The notes: generated from the letters alone by a model not told the origin. A stretch of 14,639 bases of DNA from Paracoccaceae bacterium (GCA_007134405.1 SLKW01000228.1:1-14639), one strand, 5' to 3'; counted from the stretch's first letter, positions 7,283 to 14,453 are shown. Made by a program: numbers and translations.

Positions 7283-8563
7283 TCAACTCCGGGGACGCAA
7301 TCTCAGAATTCGGGCGATGGCGGTGAAGAACCCACCTTTCATTTCGGAAGCCGCGTCGATGGACAGCAAACGATCGTTATATGCTTCGTTTCCCGCCGTT
7401 TCGTTTTCAGACAACGCTTGGTCCGCCTGCTCTTCCGCCTCGTCTTCTTCGAGCCAGTCCTCTTCCAGTTGCCACTCGAAGTAAGGCTCTTTCCGGGGGG
7501 TGGGCTCGGGCTCGTCCTTGGATTCTTGCTCCGTCAGCGCCGCCTTCTGGATTTCCTCCAGGATCGCCTTGTTCGTTTCCTCCACGAACTTAGAGATCGA
7601 GATCTCGATTTCCGTTTCCCTGGACGTCGTGGCTGGGGGCGGTTCCGGGCGCGGCGCTTCCTCGATGGACTCCAGCCATTCCTGTGCCGACTGGTGCCGA
7701 TCCTGTGGGAAAACGGACATCGCCTTGTCAATGGCCGCCAGGAAGCGATCGTCGTAACCGGAGAGCCTGCCCAACAGAGGTTGATACGGATCCGCCTGCT
7801 TCGAGGCGAGGGCTGCGAGCCGCGATTGGCTGTGCGGAGGCGCGTCGCCGATCAGCAGGTGATAGAACGTCGCGCCGAGGGAATACATGTCGCTGTATGG
7901 ACCTTGGTTTCCACCGGCGAGATAGAATTCCTGCGGCGAGTAACCGTCCTTGACCACCTGCAGCGCTGAAAGGACCCGGCTGGCGCGCGTCGCGCTCTCC
8001 CTTGCGGCGCCGAAATCGATCAGTATGGGGTTGCCCGATTTGTCGAGAAGGATGTTGTCTGGCGAAATGTCACGGTGCAGCAGGCTGTTCTCGTGTACGC
8101 AGCCGATCGCATGGAGCAGCTTCCTGAGCATCTCCCGGATCTGCTGGGGGCCCAACGCCTGCGGATCGTTCTCCAAGATCCTGAGAAGATCCTCGCCTTC
8201 GATGAAATCGAGGACCATGTAAGCTGTCCCATTGTCCTCGAATACCTGATGGACCCCGACAATGTTGGGATGCTGCACACTCGCCAGGCGCCGTGCTTCC
8301 TTCATGAAAAGCCGGACGATCAGTTGGAATTCCTCTTGGTGCGATCGGGACCTAGCCTGGACGAGCAGATGGCTGCGGCTGCACAGCGTTCCAGGAAAGC
8401 ATTCCTTGATGACGACCGTGCGATCCAGGCTGTCTTTTGCGAGATAAGTCTGCCCAAAGCCCCCAGCGTTGAGAAACCCGACGATGGTGTATTGCCCGCG
8501 GAGCAGCTTTGTCCCGGGCTTCAACTCGTCCGTGAATTCCTCGATCGCGTCAGCTGTGCTCAT
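7283..8563 (-). CDS. Soluble Hanks-type Ser/Thr protein kinase, first gene of the operon
   Basis: 426 residues with a complete kinase domain (about 25-290). It has a glycine-rich loop NAGGFGQTY (32-40), the VIKE lysine (K53), a helix-C glutamate near E89, the catalytic loop HRDISPDN (163-170) and DFGAA (183-187). The P+1 region reads YSPQE instead of APE. The HRDISPDN form and the GFLNAGGFGQTYLA start are typical of a common bacterial subgroup. The tail (about 300-426) is very acidic, then ends in a short basic/hydrophobic stretch (FFTAIARILRLRPRS). I see no membrane segment, unlike many PASTA or PpkA kinases, so it is probably cytosolic or membrane-associated through its tail. TGAGG five bases before the ATG supports the start. 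Its stop lies 36 bases before the FHA start. It likely phosphorylates the FHA protein and/or the GTPases (inference). Confidence 0.95.
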   Translation of the reverse strand: MSTADAIEEFTDELKPGTKLLRGQYTIVGFLNAGGFGQTYLAKDSLDRTVVIKECFPGTLCSRSHLLVQARSRSHQEEFQLIVRLFMKEARRLASVQHPNIVGVHQVFEDNGTAYMVLDFIEGEDLLRILENDPQALGPQQIREMLRKLLHAIGCVHENSLLHRDISPDNILLDKSGNPILIDFGAARESATRASRVLSALQVVKDGYSPQEFYLAGGNQGPYSDMYSLGATFYHLLIGDAPPHSQSRLAALASKQADPYQPLLGRLSGYDDRFLAAIDKAMSVFPQDRHQSAQEWLESIEEAPRPEPPPATTSRETEIEISISKFVEETNKAILEEIQKAALTEQESKDEPEPTPRKEPYFEWQLEEDWLEEDEAEEQADQALSENETAGNEAYNDRLLSIDAASEMKGGFFTAIARILRLRPRS

Positions 8564-9094
8564 GAAACCTCAGCCAGATCGCACGCAACAAACAAGAATT
8601 GGCCGGCCCCCATGCACGGCTCCAACGATGCTTGCGTTCAACTATGAACAAATGATGATTGCGGGCACGCAGTTTGCGTCGAATTGAGACAATCGATCCA
8701 GCTGACCTTCAGCGCCGTCCCGGTTCGATCCCAGATAAAGTGCACAACGCGCAACGCCAGTTTCATAAGTCGGTCCGATCGGAGGCGGCTTTCCAACGGC
8801 TGGACGTGGCGCCGGGTCAAGCCCAGGCTGGAAGGCAACCCGCGCGAACATTTGCCGTTCCGAACGCCGGCGCGAGACACGCGGACGGTGGACTGGCGTG
8901 GTCGGCACCGCGGCGCGTCCTTGGGATCGGCATGAACACTAAACCTGGTTGAGACATGTGCTTCCGCCTCAAAGCGATGGCCGACGAGAAGGTGTATTGA
9001 TCCCAAAGATAGTGCTGTAACATCGTCTCGCGCGCTTCAGGCAACTGATGGAAGTGCCCTGACACGGAGGTGGCGCTTTGGGAGGAGACAGCAA
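8564..9094. other. Divergent intergenic region, 531 bp, no convincing gene
   Basis: This region separates the minus-strand kinase operon from the plus-strand flavin monooxygenase, so both promoters should lie here. Open frames exist on both strands (for example 8638-9006 minus) but none has a recognisable domain, good codon pattern or ribosome site. Their proteins are Arg/Ser/Pro-rich in the way of chance frames in GC-rich DNA. Two short dyads lie near the kinase start and are listed separately. I could not identify clear -35/-10 pairs. Confidence 0.6.
8636..8679. promoter_or_regulatory. Two short inverted repeats upstream of the kinase operon (candidate operators)
   Basis: GTTCA-ACTA-TGAAC (8636-8649) and ACGCA-GTT-TGCGT (8667-8679) are perfect 5-base dyads, 17 bases apart, 70-120 bases upstream of the kinase ATG. 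Their size and place suit dimeric regulator sites. Short dyads are also common by chance, so this is only a candidate. Confidence 0.25.
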
Positions 9095-10267
9095 ATGACC
9101 AATCGGATGCGCTTTGGCATCTTTCTTGCGCCGTTCCACAAACCGGGGATCAACCCCACTCTTGCGCTGGAGCAAGATCTTGAACTGGTTCAGTGGCTCG
9201 ATCGCTGCGACTACGACGAAGTCTGGTTCGGGGAGCATCATTCGGCAGGATCGGAAATTTCCGCGAGCCCTGAACTCATGATCGCTACGGCGGCGCCCAG
9301 AACCCGGAGGATCAAGCTGGGAACCGGCGTGGTTTCCGTAAGCTATCACAATCCGCTCTGGGTCGCCGAGCGCATCGTGCAGCTTGATCACCTTACTCGC
9401 GGCCGGGTGATGTTGGGCGTCGGTCCCGGATCGTTACCGACCGACGCCGCGATGATCGGACTGAGCCAGAAGGACACCCGCGGACTTCTCGCCGATGGCC
9501 TCGATATCATGACACGCCTGATTCGGTCGGAGGAGCCGGTCAACTTCGAGAACGATCGCTGGGTGCTGAAGGATGCCCGGCTGCACCTGCGGCCCTATTC
9601 CGACTTCGACATCGCGACGGCAGCCGTCGCCTCGCCCACCGGCCCAAAACTTGCGGGGAAATACGGCACCGGGCTGATCTCGATCGGCGCGACGACAGCC
9701 GCGGGATTCGATGCTTTGGCGCTTCACTGGGATGTCCTCGAAGCCGAGGCGAAACATTACGGACATGCGCCCGATCGTTCGAAGTGGCGCCTCGTGGGTC
9801 TTTGCCACATCGCTGAGACCGCCGAACAGGCTCGCCGCGACGTCGAGTACGGAATCGAGCACTGGTTCCATTACTTTCAGGAGATCGCGGCTTTCCCGCA
9901 AATGGCGATGCCCGGCAACAATGCGAAGGAAATGATCGACTTCATTAACGACACGGGATTTGGCGCCATTGGCACGCCGGAGATGTGTCGGGCCCAGATC
10001 GATCGCCTATGGAAGCAATCGAATGGAGGGTTTGGCGCGTATCTTCTGCTGGCGCATAACTGGGCCAATTTCGACGCGACCAGGAAATCTTACGAACTGA
10101 TCGCCCGCGAGGTCTTTCCTCATTTCCAGGGGCAGCATCAGTCAACCATCCAGGCGGCAATAAGGGCGCAGAAAATGCGGCCCGATCTGGCAGAGGTCCA
10201 CGCAAAGGCGGTGGAGACGGCGCAGGAACTTTACGCCAGTGAGAAGGCCACCCGCGAGACGGCGTAA
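9095..10267 (+). CDS. LLM-class flavin-dependent monooxygenase, limonene 1,2-monooxygenase-like
   Basis: A 390-residue luciferase-like (alpha/beta barrel) monooxygenase. The N-terminus (MRFGIFLAPFHKPGINPTLA), WFGEHHSAG near residues 44-52, IKLGTGVVS (about 72-80), YHNPLWVAERIVQLDHLTRGR and GVGPGSLPTDA match the LimB-type branch of the family. Enzymes of this type use reduced FMN, supplied by a separate flavin reductase, and oxygen to oxidise small organic molecules. The substrate cannot be read from the sequence, and many relatives annotated as limonene monooxygenases do other reactions. Length matches the roughly 385-residue family norm. GGGAGGAG upstream of the ATG is a strong ribosome site. 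The gene stands alone, with no reductase beside it, and is followed by a hairpin terminator. Confidence 0.93.
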   Translation: MTNRMRFGIFLAPFHKPGINPTLALEQDLELVQWLDRCDYDEVWFGEHHSAGSEISASPELMIATAAPRTRRIKLGTGVVSVSYHNPLWVAERIVQLDHLTRGRVMLGVGPGSLPTDAAMIGLSQKDTRGLLADGLDIMTRLIRSEEPVNFENDRWVLKDARLHLRPYSDFDIATAAVASPTGPKLAGKYGTGLISIGATTAAGFDALALHWDVLEAEAKHYGHAPDRSKWRLVGLCHIAETAEQARRDVEYGIEHWFHYFQEIAAFPQMAMPGNNAKEMIDFINDTGFGAIGTPEMCRAQIDRLWKQSNGGFGAYLLLAHNWANFDATRKSYELIAREVFPHFQGQHQSTIQAAIRAQKMRPDLAEVHAKAVETAQELYASEKATRETA

Positions 10268-10277
10268 CGGTTCACCC

Positions 10278-10308
10278 GCGAGGCGGCTTCGGTCGCCTTG
10301 CGTTTCTT
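10278..10308 (+). terminator. Rho-independent-type hairpin after the flavin monooxygenase gene
   Basis: Eleven bases past the stop codon, GCGAGGCGGC and GTCGCCTTGC form a 10-pair stem (two G-T pairs) closed by a TTCG tetraloop. A short T-rich stretch (GTTTCTTCC) follows. TTCG loops are very stable and common in intrinsic terminators. The T tract is modest, so termination may be partial. Confidence 0.6.
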
Positions 10309-10568
10309 CCGACCGGATCTCGTCCGATACGATCCAGCTGAGGGGGGCCCCTGGCAAGCCCACCGAGGTTACGGGAAGCTCGTGGCGCGCCGCCCGCAAA
10401 TCCGACGACATCGAGGGTCGACGACAGGAGCCCTGCCTTCCGGAGGACCGGACGGTCACATCTCCTGGGCACCGGATCGATCCCCTGCCACTTCGTGGTT
10501 GCTCCTACGACTTCGATGGATCGAGCGATGACGAGCGCGCCATTCTCATCCCTCACTGCCCGCGGTCG
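10309..10568. other. Intergenic stretch without a recognisable gene
   Basis: No open frame here has a known domain or a good ribosome site. A plus-strand stretch around 10508-10560 reads SSDDERAILIPHCP, faintly like the start of an IS5-type transposase (DDEW...L.P.LP). The match is too short to call. Confidence 0.4.
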
Positions 10569-10881
10569 TTAATTTATACCCGCCCGAGTGACGCTTTCGC
10601 ACGCACGGCTCAGGGCGGTGTAGAGCCAGCAAGACCCGTAGTTGCGGAAGCACCGGCGCCGATCGACCAGGGAGAACCTTGCGCTTTTCCGATCCCTGCG
10701 CCTTGTGCCCCGTGATTGCGTCACCAAAGGTTATCGCGTGGAGACCGCCGCGCTTCCTGGCATTGGATTGCGGGTCCCTCAGGAATCGAGACTTCTCGAG
10801 GTCATCCGGATCGTTCTCTTCTGGCCCGAGCTGCCGGGAGCTTCCGGTATGGTCGATGGAATGCGCGTAAGCTTCAGGCAA
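10569..10881 (-). pseudogene. Frameshifted C-terminal remnant of a RecD/UvrD-like DNA helicase
   Basis: On the minus strand, one frame (10684-10731) reads TFGDAITGHKAQGSEK. This closely matches the UvrD_C_2 motif of RecD-like helicases (usually TFGYAITxHKAQGSEW), where it forms part of the ATP-driven motor. Shortly after, in the next frame, 10602-10628 reads WLYTALSRA, the family's last motif, followed by CESVTRAGIN and a TAA at 10569-10571. The two frames join logically between about 10668 and 10690, giving ...GSEKRKV then LVDRRRCFRN..., so one indel broke the gene. The key tyrosine after TFG is replaced by Asp and the Trp after GSE by Lys, both signs of decay. Upstream motor motifs (Walker A) are absent, so only the last roughly 100 codons survive. 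Expression is not expected. Confidence 0.7.
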
Positions 10882-10985
10882 ATTTCCGCTCGCTCGATTG
10901 CCCGACAGGAACTACTTCGCGGCTTTTGACGTTCTTTCCGTATGAATGCCGGAACATCCGGCAAGCATCGGAAAGGAATAGTGAA

Positions 10986-11636
10986 ATGAGTATGAAGACC
11001 CTCCTTGGTGGGTCGCTTGCAGGCATTCTGCTGGCAACCACCGCACTGGCCGAGACTTCGGCCACAGCATCCACCGAACTCAACATGCGTGCCGGCCCCG
11101 GGCCGATGCATGAGGTTGTTTCGGTGATCCCCGCAGGAGCCACCGTGGCCGTTGAAGGTTGCCTGGACAGCTCGAACTGGTGTCGCATCAGTCGTGATGG
11201 CACCGATGGCTGGGCTTATGGTGCCTATCTCGACACGGAGATCGAGGCTGCGCCGGTTCCGATCGCCGCTCCAGAAGCGCGCCAGACCATCCGCATCATT
11301 GAACGCCAGGAAGCCGGTGGTTCGACTGCGGCGGGTGGCGCAATGGGTGCGATCGTCGGCGCCATTATTGGCGGCCCTCCGGGTGCGCTCGTCGGAGCCG
11401 CCGCCGGAGCAGGCGTCGGCGCCCTGGCCGAACCAAGCACCCGTGAAATCACTTACGTCCAGGAGAACCCAGTCGAGCCGGTCTACCTGGATGGAGAGAT
11501 TGTCGTCGGTGCCAGCCTGCCTGACACGGTAACGCTCACGCCGGTGCCGGATAGCGAGTTCACCTATGCCTACGTGAACCACGTTCCTGTCCTGGTTGAA
11601 CCGGAGGCACGGCGCATCGTCTATCTGCCGCGCTGA
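10986..11636 (+). CDS. Exported SH3-domain / glycine-zipper / DUF1236 protein
   Basis: 216 residues, beginning MSMKTLLGGSLAGILLATT. A signal peptide is clear: Lys near the start, a hydrophobic core (about 6-21) and a likely cut after ALA at 22-23. A bacterial SH3 domain follows (about 26-85: LNMRAGPGP, VIPAGATVAV, WCRIS, GWAYGAYL). Then comes a Gly/Ala zipper at about 112-141 (GAMGAIVGAIIGGPPGALVG), which may sit in or on a membrane. The end is a DUF1236-type segment (VGASLPDTVTLTPVPDSEFTYAYVN, then VLVEPEARRIV). Such proteins are common in alphaproteobacteria; they probably bind the cell wall or envelope, but no activity is known. AAGGA eight bases before the ATG supports this start over the long open frame upstream, which has no signal peptide. 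A strong terminator follows, so it is likely a single-gene unit. Confidence 0.9.
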   Translation: MSMKTLLGGSLAGILLATTALAETSATASTELNMRAGPGPMHEVVSVIPAGATVAVEGCLDSSNWCRISRDGTDGWAYGAYLDTEIEAAPVPIAAPEARQTIRIIERQEAGGSTAAGGAMGAIVGAIIGGPPGALVGAAAGAGVGALAEPSTREITYVQENPVEPVYLDGEIVVGASLPDTVTLTPVPDSEFTYAYVNHVPVLVEPEARRIVYLPR

Positions 11637-11653
11637 CGCGACCCGGAAGACGC

Positions 11654-11684
11654 GCAGGCCCGGGAAGCCGGGCCTGCCATTTTC
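11654..11684 (+). terminator. Intrinsic terminator of the SH3/DUF1236 gene
   Basis: GCAGGCCCGG - GAAG - CCGGGCCTGC forms a perfect 10-base-pair GC-rich stem 17 bases after the stop codon, followed by CATTTTCC. This is a textbook rho-independent terminator apart from the short T run. Confidence 0.85.
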
Positions 11685-11724
11685 CACTGTCGCTCAGCGA
11701 GGCGTTGGGAAATCGCTTGTTACA

Positions 11725-11768
11725 AAGCGTATGACAAGCGTATGACACGTGTATGACTCGCGTAGGAC
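11725..11768 (+). repeat. Four 11-bp tandem direct repeats
   Basis: Units: AAGCGTATGAC, AAGCGTATGAC, ACGTGTATGAC, TCGCGTAGGAC. The first two are identical, the third keeps GTATGAC and the fourth differs mainly at one base of that core. The 11-base period is close to one helical turn, so repeated cores face the same side of the DNA. The array lies 41 bases past the terminator, outside any convincing gene. Confidence 0.85.
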
Positions 11769-12157
11769 TCAGGCGGCGCAGGTTGACTGTGATCGGGGCA
11801 GGTAAAGCCATTCTTTCCGCCGCGGCCGGGCCGCCCTACCAAACCGCAACCCGCTTATCCACCAAAGAAAGCGGCGACATCGCCGTGACGCATCCCGTTT
11901 GTGGGGTGCGCCGTCCATGATGGGCGTCGAAAGGCGACGTTCGAGTTTGCTTTTCTGGCAGCCCGACACCGCGTCCATCCGAGCAAACTTTTCGGATGAG
12001 GGTTCCCATCCAGCAGTGGAACGGGGCCCTCATTGCATCGGTGACACGGGGAGTGCTGGGCCGAAAGCATTTGCCGCAAGTGCTGCGGGATAGAAAAGCG
12101 CGTCGGCAAGTGCATGTGCGGCGGCCGAATGGAACGCTGGCGTCCCTGGACCCAGCC
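11769..12157. other. Non-coding or decayed stretch downstream of hipA
   Basis: Frames on both strands give Arg/Ser/Pro-rich proteins without known motifs. One stable hairpin is present: CGCATCCC - GTTTGT - GGGGTGCG at 11889-11910 (eight pairs, one G-T), not followed by a T tract on either strand. No tRNA, attachment site or promoter could be recognised. Confidence 0.4.
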
Positions 12158-13384
12158 TTACGTGGCAAAGTAGCCGGCGATCTGCTTGGCGCGCCGCGAC
12201 GGAACTCCGGCGGCATCTGCGTGTCGCGGCCAGTCGGCGATGGCGGCGCGAACCGGATCAACGAGCGCAGCGATCGCTGCGGGTTTCATCCCGAGCGTCC
12301 GCCCGACCGCCTCTATGTGCTTGCGGCCGGGCCGCCGCCCCTCTCCGGCGATCGCGAGATGGTGCTCGCCACCGGGACCGTCGGAGAAGCTGACGTCGTA
12401 GGCCGGCGACAAGCGCCAACTACCCCCAGCGTCCATCAGGAAGGCGTGGTTCTTCAGGTGATCATCCCGGTTGTGGGTGAGGACGTTGAAGGTCATCCTG
12501 CGGAACATTTCGTCTTGGTCTTCAGCGTGCCGGGTGGTCCAGCGTACCAGCTTCAGGAGGTTCTCGTAGTCGATGGACGGCTGGCGGAAGTCGACGTCGA
12601 GCAGGCCTGCGGCAGTGTGCATATGCACCCGTCCAGCGCCGCTGCGGTCGAAGCGCTCAACGGCAAAGAAAGTGTCGCCGCGCCCGGAGCGCAGCACCAT
12701 GGTCCAGGGCATGGCAATACCGGCCGCCCGCGCCATCCTCGCGTAGGCCTCTTCCTCTTCAATCGCGGTCGGGCTGTCGGTTGTCGCCGGATGCTTGATC
12801 AGCACCTGCCGTTCGCACCGCTCCGGGGTAAGTCGATGGTCGCGCACGCGGCCAGTCTCCACATCGATCAGGGCCACGAGTTTCGGCCGGGCGCCGGCAG
12901 AACCGCCGGACGCCGCGCGGGCCTTGCGAAGGTCCTCTACCGACGCGTCCTCGCCCATGCTGGCCGCGAGATCGGCGAACCATTCGAGGTCGACGCTGTT
13001 CGGGTCGACCGATCGCTCCTCGGGGCGGTAGATGAGGGCGCCCATCCCGTGCGTGCCGACGATCGCCAGACGGTCGACAGGGGTAATGGCGGTGCGACCG
13101 CTGCCGCGGCGCTCGAGCTCGCGGTTGATAAGCAGCCGGCCCCAGCCGTCAGGGAGCGAGTCGCCGAAGACCCCGGGCAGGCCCTCGAAGGCTGCCGGAT
13201 TGCCAGTGCGATAGAGTCCGGCCAAGGTCTTGATGTGGTAAGGCGAGATCGGCAACGGGTCGGCCACGAACGCTGGGTCCCATTCGACCGCGGCGGAGCG
13301 GCGGGCGGAATCCCAGGCAATCTGCCCTACGTGGCGGACGTTGTTCGGATCGAAGGCAATCCCGACGCGGAGGCGGCGGGCCAT
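12158..13384 (-). CDS. hipA: HipA-family Ser/Thr kinase toxin
   Basis: 408 residues with the full HipA layout. The N-terminal subdomain holds FEGLPGVFGDSLPDGWGR (67-83). A Gly-rich ATP loop SGGSAGARPK (159-168) is followed by the QVLIKHP lysine (K197), the catalytic loop HNRDDHLKNH (304-313) and the metal-binding SPAYD (326-330). E. coli HipA phosphorylates glutamyl-tRNA synthetase and stops translation, leading to dormancy; other HipA proteins hit other tRNA synthetases. The target here cannot be read from sequence. All catalytic residues appear present, so it should be active. The ATG lies two bases after the antitoxin stop codon, the standard hipBA order. It starts with ATG at 13384 and ends at TAA 12158-12160. 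Confidence 0.95.
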   Translation of the reverse strand: MARRLRVGIAFDPNNVRHVGQIAWDSARRSAAVEWDPAFVADPLPISPYHIKTLAGLYRTGNPAAFEGLPGVFGDSLPDGWGRLLINRELERRGSGRTAITPVDRLAIVGTHGMGALIYRPEERSVDPNSVDLEWFADLAASMGEDASVEDLRKARAASGGSAGARPKLVALIDVETGRVRDHRLTPERCERQVLIKHPATTDSPTAIEEEEAYARMARAAGIAMPWTMVLRSGRGDTFFAVERFDRSGAGRVHMHTAAGLLDVDFRQPSIDYENLLKLVRWTTRHAEDQDEMFRRMTFNVLTHNRDDHLKNHAFLMDAGGSWRLSPAYDVSFSDGPGGEHHLAIAGEGRRPGRKHIEAVGRTLGMKPAAIAALVDPVRAAIADWPRHADAAGVPSRRAKQIAGYFAT

Positions 13385-13386
13385 GC

Positions 13387-13698
13387 TCAGGACCCCTTGC
13401 GTTTGCGGACTCGCTGTCGCGCCGCGGGCTTGTCGAGATCCTCGAGACGGGTCGCCTCAACGGCCGGGAAGAGGGCGCCGAAGCCAGCAAGCGCGTCGAG
13501 CGCGTCGGCGATGGCGAGCAGGCCGGCGAGACCGATCTGCCCCTTCTGCTCGAAGCGCTTCAGGGTCGCCAGCGGAACTCCGGACCGCGTGGCCAGGTCG
13601 CTCTGGGTCAATCCGAGTGTGAGCCGGCGGTTGCTGGCAGCCGCGCGAACCCGATCTTGCATCGCGGACGGAGTGTCGAGGTTAAGTCTAAGGGACAT
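13387..13698 (-). CDS. hipB: HipB-type XRE-family antitoxin/repressor
   Basis: 103 residues with one helix-turn-helix of the Cro/C1 (XRE) type at about 25-68 (LTQSDLATRSGVPLATLKRFE), then a basic tail rich in Lys/Arg. HipB proteins bind HipA, neutralise it and repress the shared promoter. The pair's spacing (two bases) and order support this. ATG 13698 is preferred because the HTH then sits at the usual distance from the start; ATG 13662 would also keep the HTH. No Shine-Dalgarno is visible before 13698, and a perfect TATAAT lies only ten bases upstream, so the message may be leaderless or nearly so. Autoregulation through the AT-rich upstream region is likely. Confidence 0.92.
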   Translation of the reverse strand: MSLRLNLDTPSAMQDRVRAAASNRRLTLGLTQSDLATRSGVPLATLKRFEQKGQIGLAGLLAIADALDALAGFGALFPAVEATRLEDLDKPAARQRVRKRKGS

Positions 13699-13745
13699 TA
13701 TCTTATCTATTATATGGCTTCACAGCTCTTGGGGATAATATATTA
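13699..13745 (-). promoter_or_regulatory. hipBA promoter and candidate operator region
   Basis: This stretch is strikingly AT-rich compared with its surroundings. On the minus strand it has a perfect -10 box TATAAT (13709-13714) and a weak -35-like TTATCC (13733-13738) 18 bases upstream. The ten-base palindrome TAATATATTA (13736-13745) overlaps the -35 area, and TTATC is repeated directly at 13698-13707. HipB dimers usually bind dyads at the promoter; the classic E. coli TATCC-N8-GGATA spacing is not present, so the exact operator is uncertain. Confidence 0.55.
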
Positions 13746-13764
13746 GCCGAAAGACGGGGGCAAG

Positions 13765-13848
13765 AAGGAGATAGTCATGGCGCCCGCACGCGATGACGGT
13801 TTCCGTTCCTTGGGATCGCAGCTATGCGCACTCTGCATGTCCCGCTAA
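13765..13848 (+). CDS. 23-codon ORF with strong ribosome binding site, divergent from hipBA
   Basis: AAGGAG (13765-13770) lies six bases before ATG 13777, the best ribosome site in this part of the window. The frame reads 23 residues (MAPARDDGFRSLGSQLCALC, then MSR) to TAA at 13846-13848. It is read away from hipB and could share the AT-rich promoter region. It may be a true small protein or the start of a gene cut off by rearrangement, as several broken genes follow. I recognise no family. The 13765-13776 part is the leader; the codons are 13777-13848. Confidence 0.4.
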   Translation, partial: KEIVMAPARDDGFRSLGSQLCALCMSR

Positions 13849-13983
13849 GCGGAATGCGTCAGCATCAAGGCCAGCATAGCCCGTATGCCTTCGAGCGCCG
13901 CAACCCTCCAGGAAGCGTCGCGCGTGCATCTCGCTCGGCATCCGCTTCCAGATGTCAGGGATTGACTTCGGTTCGGTGATCAT
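13822..13983 (-). pseudogene. Truncated gene start, possibly an IS1595/ISXO2-type transposase N-terminus
   Basis: GGAGG (13990-13994) lies six bases before an ATG at 13983 on the minus strand. The frame gives 53 residues, MITEPKSIPDIWKRMPSEMH and so on, ending at TAG. The segment SIPDIWKRMPSEMHARRFLE has the shape of the IS1595-group transposase start (a helix with FP/MPxExxxxxFLE, then LRWPxGxxCPxCG). A one-base shift at LEG continues as LRRSKAYGLCWP, which loosely fits the expected LRW...C motif before a stop, so an indel may have broken it. The similarity is short and judged by eye; an unrelated small gene is possible. Confidence 0.3.
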
Positions 13984-14155
13984 CAGGGCCCTCCGCTCGT
14001 TCCGCCAACCGAGCAATGTTGGCCAGGCGCGTGTTCGGCGAAGAAGAAGTCTGGAAACTCGCGCAAATTGCGGCGAGATGGTGGAAAAGCTAAGCCAAGT
14101 CAGCGCCTTGCGCTATTAGCTGCTTTTTGTTGTGGATGAGCGGGAACCGCAATGA
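13984..14155. other. Short stretch between remnants, no gene called
   Basis: A plus-strand frame ending at a TAA before 14100 reads MLARRVFGEEEVWKLAQ and IAARWWKS. It has no ribosome site and no family I know. It may be another gene fragment. Confidence 0.3.
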
Positions 14156-14389
14156 GGGTCCAGTTCGCGACGGTTCCATACCGTTCAAGAGCCGCCACAC
14201 CGAGCCCGCTTGGATGTGGTTCCGCCGGGTCAGAGTGGTTTCACCAACCCGCGCGGCGAGGTCGAGCCGACCTTCGACGACCAACTCGGTCTCTATGAGT
14301 CCCTGGACCGGAAACGGGTGTGGTTCACCTGGAAGAGGTCGAAGAGAACGCTGCCTCGAGCGAAACGCAGCAGACCAACTGAACCCTGA
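14156..14389 (+). pseudogene. Possible C-terminal remnant of a penicillin acylase-family (S45) hydrolase
   Basis: The frame is open from a stop at 14153 to TGA 14387-14389, about 77 codons with no proper start. It holds RARLDVVPPGQSGFTNP (PGQSG from 14225) and FDDQLGLYESLDRKRVWFT. Penicillin/acyl-homoserine-lactone acylases end with a PxGQSG segment followed by a (Y/F)xDQLxLY segment, with similar spacing. The match is suggestive, but the fragment lacks the catalytic beta-chain start and everything upstream. If right, it is a leftover of a deleted gene. Judged by eye only. Confidence 0.35.
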
Positions 14390-14453
14390 GCGCCTGCCAT
14401 TAGACTTGGTGGGCACTCCCCCTTCAACGGGCGGAGAGGCGTTTTGAGCCCGA

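Noticed and set aside
5158..8563. Type VI secretion regulatory genes (PpkA/Fha/PppA)
   Set aside because: The trio has the same logic, but the kinase has no membrane segment, and no TssA-M structural gene is present; GTPases are the companions instead.
8638..9006. 122-residue minus-strand frame in the divergent intergenic region
   Set aside because: No ribosome site or known motif; composition resembles a chance frame. A stretch LALRVVHFIWDRTGTALKV looked protein-like but matched no family I know.
10508..10560. Start of an IS5-type transposase
   Set aside because: Only about 14 residues resemble the family and nothing follows in any frame.
10779..11687. 302-residue minus-strand frame
   Set aside because: Antisense to the SH3/DUF1236 gene, which has a signal peptide, ribosome site and terminator.
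11889..11910. Terminator of hipA
   Set aside because: The hairpin is stable but about 250 bases past the stop codon and has no T tract.
11996..13738. 580-residue open frame on the plus strand
   Set aside because: It is antisense to hipA and hipB, whose catalytic and HTH motifs are unmistakable.
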